Origin: an uncultured Litoreibacter sp.
Lineage (GTDB): Bacteria > Pseudomonadota > Alphaproteobacteria > Rhodobacterales > Rhodobacteraceae
NCBI GenBank assembly: GCA_937928335.1
Contig: CALFWN010000294.1
Span: 1 to 7,293 of the forward strand
Length of the DNA: 7,293 nt
Direction: 5' to 3'
Position numbers and translations under genes: made by a program. Shown here piece after piece: positions 1-5,508 of the stretch. A model generated the notes under the pieces. It was not told the origin of the DNA and searched no databases. It worked only from the letters and a program-made list of their open reading frames with translations. How positions within the stretch are numbered: the stretch's first letter is position 1; the number at the start of each line of letters is the position of its first letter.

Positions 1-1
1 T

Positions 2-358
2 CGCGCGCTGAAGCTCTGGTTCCTGATCCGCTCCTACGGTCTGGAAGGGTTGCAGGCGCGTATCCGCAATCACGTGGCCTGGTCGGGGGAGCTGTGTGAG
101 GCCATTCGCGGGCTGGACGGCTTCGAGATTGTGACCGAGCCGATCCTCAGCCTGTTCTCCTTCCGTTGCCCCGGCGATGACGCGACGCAGCAGCGGCTGG
201 TGGATGCGCTGAATGAAGACGGGCGGATTTATCTCACGCAAGGGCTGTTTGACGGGCGCAAGATCATCCGCGTGCAGGTCGGCCAGTTTGACACGACCCG
301 CGCGGATGTGATGGCGGTGCGCGACATTGTGCAAGAGGTTTGGGAGGGCATGAGATGA
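2..358 (+). CDS. Pyridoxal-phosphate group II decarboxylase, C-terminal part (aromatic-L-amino-acid decarboxylase family)
   Basis: Only the last 118 codons are in the window; the gene enters from the left edge in frame 2 and stops at TGA 356-358. The visible protein opens with RALKLWFLIRSYG followed by LEGLQARIRNHV. This matches the conserved C-terminal domain segment of group II PLP decarboxylases (aromatic-L-amino-acid, glutamate and diaminobutyrate decarboxylases), where the usual form is R-x-LK-x-W-F-x-x-R-x-YG. It ends with the small C-terminal fold containing GRIYLTQGLFDGRKIIRVQVG, again typical of the family. The PLP-binding lysine and substrate-binding residues lie upstream, outside the window, so the substrate cannot be inferred. 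The enzyme would be a cytoplasmic homodimer by family knowledge. The following aldolase gene begins 120 nt downstream with its own ribosome-binding site, so co-transcription is possible but not shown. Family assignment is firm; an aromatic substrate is only a guess. Confidence 0.85.
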   Translation, partial: RALKLWFLIRSYGLEGLQARIRNHVAWSGELCEAIRGLDGFEIVTEPILSLFSFRCPGDDATQQRLVDALNEDGRIYLTQGLFDGRKIIRVQVGQFDTTRADVMAVRDIVQEVWEGMR

Positions 359-369
359 CCTTCGCAACA

Positions 370-422
370 CTGCGGGCCGGCCCGGCGCATGACGTGATCC
401 GGCGGTTTCATCCGGCCTGCGG
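370..422 (+). other. Possible RNA stem-loop downstream of the decarboxylase
   Basis: Bases 370-380 and 412-422 can pair over 11 positions: nine Watson-Crick pairs and two G-U wobbles. The 31-nt loop contains a further CCGG/CCGG pair at 382-385 and 399-402. The left arm also overlaps a perfect 12-bp palindrome at 373-384. No T-run follows, so this is not a classical intrinsic terminator. It could stabilise the decarboxylase mRNA 3' end, assist factor-dependent termination, or be chance in GC-rich DNA. Confidence 0.3.
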
Positions 423-440
423 AATACCCGCCCCGCACTG

Positions 441-469
441 ATATCTTATTTGCCTGAACTTTGCCCGAA
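441..469 (+). promoter_or_regulatory. AT-rich upstream element with an 11-bp tandem repeat before the aldolase
   Basis: After the GC-rich stem-loop the sequence turns AT-rich for about 20 nt, which stands out locally and suits a promoter region. It contains two copies of a 10-bp word, TTTGCCTGAA at 449-458 and TTTGCCCGAA at 460-469, identical at 9 of 10 positions and 11 bp apart, one helical turn. The second copy runs into the ribosome-binding site. Direct repeats in helical phase are typical of AraC-type operator half-sites, and an AraC-type regulator is encoded at 5509-6507. I see no convincing -35/-10 pair, so promoter function is only inferred. Confidence 0.35.
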
Positions 470-474
470 GGAGG
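468..474 (+). promoter_or_regulatory. Ribosome-binding site of the aldolase gene
   Basis: AAGGAGG, a full anti-16S match, ends 4 nt before ATG 479. It decides the start: the in-frame TTG at 461 lies before this site and has no comparable signal of its own. Confidence 0.85.
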
Positions 475-478
475 CCTC

Positions 479-1261
479 ATGCCCGCACCCCAAAACCTAT
501 TCAAAGCCGCATTGAAACGCGGCGAGTTGCAGCTGGGCTGCTGGCTTGGTCTGGCCGATCCCTATATTGCCGAGATCAGCGCCTCGGCCGGGTTCGACTG
601 GCTGACGATAGATGCAGAACACGCGCCCAATGATCTGCGCTCCATCGTGGCGCAACTTCAGGTGCTGGCCGCCCGAAACAGCCACGCGGTTGTGCGCCCG
701 CCGATCGGGGAGACATGGATCATCAAGCAATTGCTGGATGCAGGAGCCCAGAACCTGCTGATCCCGATGGTCGAAACTGCGGCGCAGGCGCAAGAGCTGG
801 TGGACGCAGTGACATACCCTCCGCATGGCGTGCGCGGGGTCGGCTCCGCTTTGGCGCGGGCGTCTGATTTTTCGGGGGTTGCGGATTACCTCACCACGGC
901 GCGTGCGCAGATTTGCCTTCTGGTGCAGGTCGAAAACCAAAAAGGCATGGCCGCGCTGGACGATATTCTGAAGGTTGACGGCATCGACGGCGTCTTCATT
1001 GGCCCCTCCGATCTGGCTGCCGATATGGGCTTTCTCGACCAGCCCAATGCGCCCGAGGTCAAGGAGGCCGTGACTGGCGCAATCAAGACCATCGTGGCCA
1101 GCGGCAAGGCGGCGGGGTTGTTGACGCTTGATGAGGGGTTGCAGCAGGAATGCCGTGCCCTTGGGGCCAGCTTCATCGCCACGGATATCGACGTGATGCT
1201 CTTTGCCCGCCATATGCGCGCGGCGGCGCAAAGCGCCTCAGACCGGCTGGGCGCTGTCTAG
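479..1261 (+). CDS. HpcH/HpaI-family class II aldolase (2-keto-3-deoxy-acid / 4-hydroxy-2-oxo-acid aldolase type)
   Basis: This 260-residue protein has the usual length of HpcH/HpaI aldolases: metal-dependent TIM-barrel enzymes that cleave 4-hydroxy-2-oxo acids to pyruvate (or a related 2-keto acid) and an aldehyde. Known members are HpaI (4-hydroxy-2-oxoheptanedioate), GarL and the 2-keto-3-deoxy-L-rhamnonate aldolase YfaU/RhmA. The catalytic set is intact. His48 sits in DAEHAPND and Arg73 in VVRPP; the metal ligands are Glu152 (QVENQKG) and Asp178 (GIDGVFIGPSDLAADMG). Each is exactly 3 residues later than His45, Arg70, Glu149 and Asp175 of HpaI as I recall them. No signal peptide or membrane segment, so cytoplasmic. 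ATG 479 is chosen for its perfect AAGGAGG. The gene is flanked by dehydrogenases that could oxidise the aldehyde product. The true substrate is unknown; a neighbouring sulfatase and SDR fit sugar-acid or hydroxy-acid breakdown as well as the aromatic HpaI role. Confidence 0.9.
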   Translation: MPAPQNLFKAALKRGELQLGCWLGLADPYIAEISASAGFDWLTIDAEHAPNDLRSIVAQLQVLAARNSHAVVRPPIGETWIIKQLLDAGAQNLLIPMVETAAQAQELVDAVTYPPHGVRGVGSALARASDFSGVADYLTTARAQICLLVQVENQKGMAALDDILKVDGIDGVFIGPSDLAADMGFLDQPNAPEVKEAVTGAIKTIVASGKAAGLLTLDEGLQQECRALGASFIATDIDVMLFARHMRAAAQSASDRLGAV

Positions 1262-1270
1262 GTGCTGCCT

Positions 1271-1324
1271 CCTTGCAATCCGGGTGATCAACGTATGAAC
1301 TGCGCGAAAGCTCACGCCTTGCAA
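1271..1324 (+). repeat. Pair of CCTTGCAA direct repeats before the aldehyde dehydrogenase
   Basis: CCTTGCAA occurs at 1271-1278 and again at 1317-1324, 46 bp apart, within the 96-nt gap between the aldolase and aldehyde dehydrogenase genes. The core TTGCAA is itself palindromic. The first copy could double as a poor -35 with TATGAA at 1294-1299 as -10, but the 15-nt spacer is short. Binding sites for the local regulator are possible; chance is not excluded. Confidence 0.25.
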
Positions 1325-1357
1325 CATCTGCCCGCATGAAAACCTGGAGCGCCCGTG

Positions 1358-2812
1358 ATGGATATCCGCCCGTTGGGGATTGACCCAAGCCAATGCCTGA
1401 TCGGCGCAAACTGGACCGCGCCTCATGGCGCAAGAAAGCTGCCGCTGATCAACCCATCCGATGGCACCCCGCTTTGCGATATTGCCGCCGGAGATGCTCA
1501 GGATATCGACGCCGCGGTCGCAGCCGCGCGTGCCGCGTTTGAAGGGGCGTGGGGCCGGGCCACCGCGGTCGAGCGGGGCCGCGTTCTGGCCCGCATTGGC
1601 CAGCTGGTGCTGGAGCATAAGGAGGAGCTGGCGCGGCTTGAGGCGCTTGATGTTGGCAAGCCCTACACACAGGCAATGGCCGATGTCGTGGCTCTGGCGC
1701 GCTACATGGAATTCTACGCAGGTGCCGCCGACAAGCTGCATGGCGAGACCATTCCCTATCTTGATGGCTACACGGTCTACACCCTGCGCGAGCCGCATGG
1801 GGTGACGGGCCATATCATCCCCTGGAACTATCCGATGCAGATCATTGGCCGCTCTGTCGGGGCTGCGTTGGCGGTGGGCAATGCCTGCGTCCTGAAACCC
1901 GCCGAGGAGGCCTGCCTGACCGCGCTGGCCTTCGCCGAGTTGGGACGCCGCGCGGGTCTGCCCGCTGGCGCGTTGAATGTGGTGCCGGGTTTGGGGGCCG
2001 AGGCCGGGGCCGCGCTGAGCGCGCATGAGGATGTGGATCATCTCTCGTTCACCGGCTCTGTCGGGGTCGGCAAACTGATCCAGACCAGTGCGGCACAAAA
2101 TATCGTGCCGGTGACGCTGGAGCTTGGCGGCAAGTCTCCGCAGGTGGTGTTTGACGATGCTGATTTTGACGCAGCCCTTCCGTTTCTGGTCAATGCGGGC
2201 ATTCAGAATGCGGGACAGACCTGCTCTGCTTCCTCGCGTATTCTGGTGCAGGAAAGCCGGTTTGACGAGCTGCTCGCGGCCATGTCGGCGCGCTACAAGG
2301 CGTTGAATGCCGGTCCTGCGCTTGATGATCTGGAATTGGGCCCGCTGGTCTCCCAAAGACAAAAGCAGATTGTGGAGGGCTTCATTGCCAAGGGCAGTGA
2401 CCTTGAGCTGGCGGCCTCTGGCCAGATTGCAGCTGACGCGCCCGCGGGCGGTGCCTATGTCGCGCCACGGCTTTATGCCTGCGCGGACCCTGATCACATG
2501 CTTGCGCAAGACGAGGTTTTCGGCCCGGTGCAGGTCGTGATCCCGTTTCGCGACGAGGACCATGCCGTGGCCATTGCAAATGGCACAAGATACGGTCTTG
2601 TGGCGTCGTGCTGGACCCGCGACGGGGCGCGGCAGATGCGCCTGGCCCGCAAGCTCAGGGCGGGGCAGATCTTTTTGAACAATTACGGCGCGGGCGGCGG
2701 GGTGGAGCTGCCCTTTGGTGGCACAGGGCTGTCCGGGCACGGGCGCGAAAAAGGGTTTGAGGCGCTTTACGGGTTTTCGACCCTGAAGACCGTCGCGGCC
2801 TATCACGGGTAA
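1358..2812 (+). CDS. NAD+-type aldehyde dehydrogenase
   Basis: The 484-residue protein is a full-length member of the ALDH superfamily, oxidising an aldehyde to the acid with NAD(P)+. All core elements are visible. Asn157 lies in IIPWNYPMQ. Lys180 and Glu183 lie in VLKPAEEA; a glutamate here usually favours NAD+ over NADP+. The cofactor loop FTGSVGVGK spans 231-239, the general base Glu255 is in LELGGKSP, and the nucleophile Cys289 is in GQTCSASS. The 34-residue spacing from Glu to Cys is that of mammalian ALDH2. The C-terminus carries the usual PFGGTGLSGHGREKG segment. ATG 1358 is preferred, with GGAG at 1346-1349 spaced 8 nt; GTG 1355 directly before it is an alternative adding one residue. 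The SDR gene follows after 9 nt, so the two are surely co-transcribed. The likely substrate is the aldehyde released by the aldolase or made by the SDR. Betaine-aldehyde, lactaldehyde and phenylacetaldehyde dehydrogenases share this fold and cannot be told apart here. Confidence 0.93.
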   Translation: MDIRPLGIDPSQCLIGANWTAPHGARKLPLINPSDGTPLCDIAAGDAQDIDAAVAAARAAFEGAWGRATAVERGRVLARIGQLVLEHKEELARLEALDVGKPYTQAMADVVALARYMEFYAGAADKLHGETIPYLDGYTVYTLREPHGVTGHIIPWNYPMQIIGRSVGAALAVGNACVLKPAEEACLTALAFAELGRRAGLPAGALNVVPGLGAEAGAALSAHEDVDHLSFTGSVGVGKLIQTSAAQNIVPVTLELGGKSPQVVFDDADFDAALPFLVNAGIQNAGQTCSASSRILVQESRFDELLAAMSARYKALNAGPALDDLELGPLVSQRQKQIVEGFIAKGSDLELAASGQIAADAPAGGAYVAPRLYACADPDHMLAQDEVFGPVQVVIPFRDEDHAVAIANGTRYGLVASCWTRDGARQMRLARKLRAGQIFLNNYGAGGGVELPFGGTGLSGHGREKGFEALYGFSTLKTVAAYHG

Positions 2813-2817
2813 GGAGG
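2811..2817 (+). promoter_or_regulatory. Ribosome-binding site of the SDR gene, overlapping the ALDH stop
   Basis: AAGGAGG shares its first two bases with the TAA stop of the aldehyde dehydrogenase and ends 4 nt before ATG 2822. The spacing is identical to that of the aldolase gene. This overlap ties translation of the two genes closely together and supports one transcript. Confidence 0.85.
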
Positions 2818-2821
2818 CATC

Positions 2822-3568
2822 ATGCGGTTAAACGGAAAGACGGCGATTGTGACGGGCGGAGCGTCGGGCTTCGGCGCAGGTATCGCGCAGAAATTTGTGG
2901 CCGAAGGGGCAAAGGTCATGATCGCAGATCTCAATGAACCTGCCGCCGCGGCGCTTGCCGGTGAGCTTGGGGGTGCTGCAATGGCCCAGCGGGTGGACGT
3001 CTCGGATGATGCGGGTGTCAAGTATATGGTGGCCGCCGCGCGGGACGCCTTCGGTCAGGTCGATATTCTGATCAACAATGCAGGCACCACCCATCTGCCC
3101 GCCCCGATGGACGAGGTCAGCGAGGACGACTTTGATCTGGTCTTCAAGGTCAATTGCAAATCGGTCTATCTGACGGCGAAACATCTGGTGCCGCATTTCA
3201 AAGCGCAGTCGTCCGGCGTGATCCTGAATGTGGCCTCGACCGCAGGCGTCAGCCCGCGGCCCCGGTTGAGCTGGTATAACGCCTCCAAGGGCTGGATGAA
3301 CAATGTCACCAAAGGCATGGCGGTCGAGCTTGCGCCCAGCGGCATCCGCGTCAATGCAGTCAATCCGGTGGCGGGCGAGACGCCTTTGCTGGCGAAATTT
3401 CTGGGCGAAGACACGCCCGAGATGCGGCAGAAGTTTCTGTCCACCATCCCGCTGGGCCGCTTCTCGACCGCGCAGGATATGGGCAATGCCGCGTGCTACC
3501 TGTGCTCGGATGAGGCCAGCATGGTCACGGGCGTCTGCATGGAGGTGGATGGCGGGCGCTGCATTTAG
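2822..3568 (+). CDS. Classical SDR-family NAD(H)-dependent oxidoreductase
   Basis: A 248-residue single-domain Rossmann oxidoreductase of the classical short-chain dehydrogenase/reductase type, which interconverts an alcohol and a carbonyl. The cofactor motif TGGASGFG lies at 11-18. Asp36 at the end of the second strand (MIADL) points to NAD(H) rather than NADP(H). NNAG is at 85-88, and the catalytic tetrad is Asn111, Ser139, Tyr152 and Lys156 (WYNASK). The C-terminus MEVDGGRCI is the usual tetramer-interface end. The start is fixed by the AAGGAGG before it. Such proteins are commonly labelled FabG or glucose 1-dehydrogenase by automatic annotation. The operon context (aldehyde dehydrogenase just upstream, sulfatase downstream) favours a catabolic alcohol or sugar dehydrogenase over fatty-acid synthesis. 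The substrate cannot be named from sequence. Soluble, cytoplasmic. Confidence 0.92.
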   Translation: MRLNGKTAIVTGGASGFGAGIAQKFVAEGAKVMIADLNEPAAAALAGELGGAAMAQRVDVSDDAGVKYMVAAARDAFGQVDILINNAGTTHLPAPMDEVSEDDFDLVFKVNCKSVYLTAKHLVPHFKAQSSGVILNVASTAGVSPRPRLSWYNASKGWMNNVTKGMAVELAPSGIRVNAVNPVAGETPLLAKFLGEDTPEMRQKFLSTIPLGRFSTAQDMGNAACYLCSDEASMVTGVCMEVDGGRCI

Positions 3569-3593
3569 CTCAGAGCGAGCAGAGTTTCGACGC

Positions 3594-3608
3594 GCCCCCG
3601 CCGGGGGC
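3594..3608 (+). terminator. Possible GC-rich hairpin after the SDR gene
   Basis: Six consecutive G-C pairs form from 3594-3599 and 3603-3608 around a 3-nt loop, 25 nt after the SDR stop codon. The sequence that follows (CTTGCCAGAAAA) lacks a T-run, so it is a weak intrinsic terminator at best. Its place at the start of the 192-nt gap before the sulfatase suggests partial termination or mRNA end protection. Confidence 0.35.
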
Positions 3609-3747
3609 CTTGCCAGAAAAGTCGACCCCGCATCCGTGTCATGGCTTTAACTAGGACCGGCGCGAGCGCATAGTAGGTTTGGCTGGCCAGAGTTTTCATG
3701 GCCATTGGGGGCAAGGGGCACGGCACCATCTGGCCTCATGCAACACC

Positions 3748-3753
3748 GGAGGG
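3748..3753 (+). promoter_or_regulatory. Ribosome-binding site that selects GTG 3761 for the sulfatase
   Basis: GGAGGG ends 7 nt before GTG 3761. The upstream in-frame ATG at 3698 has no purine-rich site at proper distance, and its 21 extra residues do not resemble a signal peptide or the family. The GTG start puts the conserved first strand NILFVMYDQLR right at the N-terminus, as expected. Confidence 0.8.
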
Positions 3754-3760
3754 CCTGCCC

Positions 3761-5410
3761 GTGAACATCCTGTTCGTCATGTATGACCAGCTGCGCTTTG
3801 ACTATCTTGGCTGCGCGGGCCATCCCCATCTTGAGACACCGCATTTTGACCGGGTCGCCGCAATGGGGGTGCGGTTCACCAATGCCTATGTGCAATCGAC
3901 CATCTGCGGCGCCAGCCGGATGAGCTTTTATACCGGGCGCTATGTGTCTTCCCACGGGGCGTCGTGGAACGGGTTCCCGCTGCGGGTGGGCGAGCATACG
4001 ATGGGCGACCATCTGCGCCGCGCGGGCATGGAGTGCTGGCTTATCGGCAAGACCCATATGACGGCAGATACCGAAGGGATGGAGCGTCTGGGCCTCGATC
4101 CTGACAGCATCATTGGGGTGCGGCAGGCCGAATGCGGCTTTGATGCCTGGGTGCGTGATGACGGGCTTTGGGGGCAGGGGCCTGACGGGTTCTATGACGA
4201 AAGCCGCTCCCCCTATAATGCCTATCTCAATGCCAAGGGCTACCCGTCCGAGAACCCCTGGGCCGACAATGCCAATGCCGCGGTTGATGATGAGGGGCAG
4301 AAAGCCTCTGGCTGGATGTTTGCCAATGCCGACAAGCCCGCCAATATCCGTGAGGAGGACAGCGAAACCCCGTGGCTGACCCGTGAAACCATCGCCTTCA
4401 TGAAACAGGCCAAATCGCCCTGGTGCGCCCATGTGAGCTACATCAAGCCGCATTGGCCTTATATCGTGCCCGCCCCCTATCACAACATCTACGGCCCCCG
4501 GCATGTGGGCGCGGCGGTGGCCCATCCCGGCGAGCGCGAGGACCCGCATCCGGTATTCGGCTCCTATATGGCGGGCAAGGTGGCGCAGGCCTTTCAGCGC
4601 GAGGATGTCCGCGCCAAGGTGATCCCGGCCTATATGGGGCTGATCAAGCAATGCGACGACCAGCTCGGCGTGCTGCTTGACCATCTGGAGGCGACCGACA
4701 CGCTGAAAGACACGATGATCGTGCTGACCTCGGATCACGGCGATTATCTGGGCGATCACTGGATGGGCGAGAAAGAGCTGTTCCACGACCCCTCGGTCAA
4801 AATTCCGATGATCATCTATGACCCGCGCGACAGCGCCGATGCCACGCGCGGCACAACCTGCGACGCCTTGGTCGAGGCCATTGATCTGGCACCAACCTTT
4901 GTTGAGGCGGCGGGCGGAACCGTTGAAGACCATATCCTGGAGGGCCGCTCGCTTCTGCCCTGGTTGCGGGGGGAGGAGCCGGAGTGGCGGGATTACGTGA
5001 TCTCGGAATATGACTATAGCAACACCGCCCATGCCAAGGTGCTGGGGCTTGCGCCACGCGATTGCCGGTTGTTCATGATCTTTGACGGCCGCTTCAAGAT
5101 GATCCATGCCGAGGGTGGTTTCCGCCCGATGCTATTTGATCTTCAGAACGACCCGGAAGAGTTTTTCGACCTCGCCAAGGGCGCGGATCATCAGGCGGAG
5201 ATCGACCGCCTCTATACATTGCTTGCCCAATGGGGCCGGCGCATGTCGCAACGGGTGACCCGCTCGGATGCGCAGATTGCGGCCGGGCGCGGGCGCTCGC
5301 TGCGGCGCGGGATATTGCCCTTCCTGATTGACGGATCGGAAATCCCCGAAGAGCTGACGGTGCATTACCGTGGCCCAGCGGGCGCGCGTTTTACAGATGA
5401 ACAGAGCTGA
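3761..5410 (+). CDS. Sulfatase-family hydrolase (alkaline phosphatase superfamily; sulfatase / phosphonate monoester hydrolase-like)
   Basis: A 549-residue protein that hydrolyses a sulfate ester, or possibly a phosphonate or phosphate diester. Metal ligands Asp9-Gln10 open the first strand (NILFVMYDQLR). The formylglycine position is Cys49 in TICGASRMSFYTGR with Arg53; Ala51 replaces the usual proline of C-x-P-x-R. Further active-site residues are Lys97 and His99 (IGKTHM), Lys229 and His231 (YIKPHWP), Asp325-His326 (TSDHGDYLGDH) and Lys338. Overall it resembles Rhizobium/Burkholderia phosphonate monoester hydrolases. However, K-x-H at 97-99 is the arylsulfatase pattern, where those hydrolases have Tyr and Thr, so a true sulfatase is more likely. 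There is no signal peptide: it acts in the cytoplasm on an imported compound, like choline sulfatase. The long C-terminal tail fits the oligomerising arms of that subgroup. The first step of a catabolic pathway served by the upstream SDR, ALDH and aldolase is a reasonable inference. Cys-type maturation needs a formylglycine-generating enzyme encoded elsewhere. Confidence 0.9.
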   Translation: MNILFVMYDQLRFDYLGCAGHPHLETPHFDRVAAMGVRFTNAYVQSTICGASRMSFYTGRYVSSHGASWNGFPLRVGEHTMGDHLRRAGMECWLIGKTHMTADTEGMERLGLDPDSIIGVRQAECGFDAWVRDDGLWGQGPDGFYDESRSPYNAYLNAKGYPSENPWADNANAAVDDEGQKASGWMFANADKPANIREEDSETPWLTRETIAFMKQAKSPWCAHVSYIKPHWPYIVPAPYHNIYGPRHVGAAVAHPGEREDPHPVFGSYMAGKVAQAFQREDVRAKVIPAYMGLIKQCDDQLGVLLDHLEATDTLKDTMIVLTSDHGDYLGDHWMGEKELFHDPSVKIPMIIYDPRDSADATRGTTCDALVEAIDLAPTFVEAAGGTVEDHILEGRSLLPWLRGEEPEWRDYVISEYDYSNTAHAKVLGLAPRDCRLFMIFDGRFKMIHAEGGFRPMLFDLQNDPEEFFDLAKGADHQAEIDRLYTLLAQWGRRMSQRVTRSDAQIAAGRGRSLRRGILPFLIDGSEIPEELTVHYRGPAGARFTDEQS

Positions 5411-5431
5411 CAGAGCCCGGCAGAACGCCTC

Positions 5432-5460
5432 TTTCCAGTCACGGGGGCGGGTTGTATTGT
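5432..5460 (+). promoter_or_regulatory. Candidate promoter of the regulator gene
   Basis: TTTCCA (5432-5437) and TATTGT (5455-5460) each match 4 of 6 bases of the sigma-70 consensus and are separated by an ideal 17 nt. Transcription would start near 5467, before the AAGGAG at 5476-5481. If real, it excludes TTG 5452 as the start codon and gives the regulator its own promoter 20-50 nt after the sulfatase. The match is weak and unsupported by other data. Confidence 0.3.
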
Positions 5461-5470
5461 GCGCGCGCAA
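5457..5470 (+). promoter_or_regulatory. Imperfect palindrome upstream of the regulator
   Basis: TTGTGCGCGCGCAA is symmetric at 12 of 14 positions and overlaps the end of the candidate -10 and the predicted start of transcription. It is a possible operator for autoregulation; its GC-alternating centre makes chance symmetry fairly likely. Confidence 0.25.
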
Positions 5471-5475
5471 CCGCG

Positions 5476-5481
5476 AAGGAG
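5476..5481 (+). promoter_or_regulatory. Strong ribosome-binding site without a standard start codon at proper distance
   Basis: AAGGAG is followed after 6 nt by ATC at 5488-5490, in frame with the regulator. No ATG, GTG or TTG in that frame lies at normal spacing; the first ATG is at 5509, 27 nt downstream of the site. Either the gene begins at a rare AUC codon, or this site is coincidental and ATG 5509 uses the weak GAAAG at 5497-5501. Confidence 0.5.
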
Positions 5482-5508
5482 CCCGCCATCAAACCTGAAA
5501 GCCCTGAT

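Larger units (their letters stand above)
3569..3760 (+). other. 192-nt intergenic region between SDR and sulfatase
   Basis: Apart from the hairpin near its start, I see no gene here. Several stop codons interrupt the sulfatase frame's neighbours, and the in-frame extension from ATG 3698 has no conserved sulfatase sequence. An 8-bp palindrome CTGGCCAG at 3683-3690 is the only other small structure. No -35/-10 pair is convincing, so whether the sulfatase has its own promoter stays open. Confidence 0.4.

Noticed and set aside
355..441. 28-codon open frame whose ATG overlaps the decarboxylase stop (ATGA)
   Set aside because: The ATGA overlap is a common translational-coupling form, but the peptide has no features, no ribosome-binding site of its own was found, and it lies across the likely stem-loop.
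461..478. TTG at 461 as an upstream start of the aldolase
   Set aside because: It precedes and includes the AAGGAGG site, which is ideally placed for ATG 479.
497..1231. Open frame of 244 codons on the minus strand opposite the aldolase
   Set aside because: Shadow of the aldolase coding strand; no motif and no ribosome-binding site seen.
1238..2806. Open frame of 522 codons on the minus strand opposite the aldehyde dehydrogenase
   Set aside because: It is rich in Arg, His, Gln and Gly with no recognisable motif, as expected for a mirror of a GC-rich coding strand. The + strand gene has every ALDH catalytic motif.
3698..3760. ATG 3698 as start of the sulfatase
   Set aside because: No ribosome-binding site and the extra 21 residues match neither the family nor a signal peptide; GTG 3761 has GGAGGG at 7 nt.
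3647..5107. Open frame of 486 codons on the minus strand opposite the sulfatase
   Set aside because: Low-information composition and no domain; the + strand holds intact sulfatase motifs over the same bases.
5393..5424. Four loosely repeated CAGA words spaced 8-10 nt across the sulfatase stop
   Set aside because: Units are only 5 bases of shared sequence with uneven spacing; likely chance.
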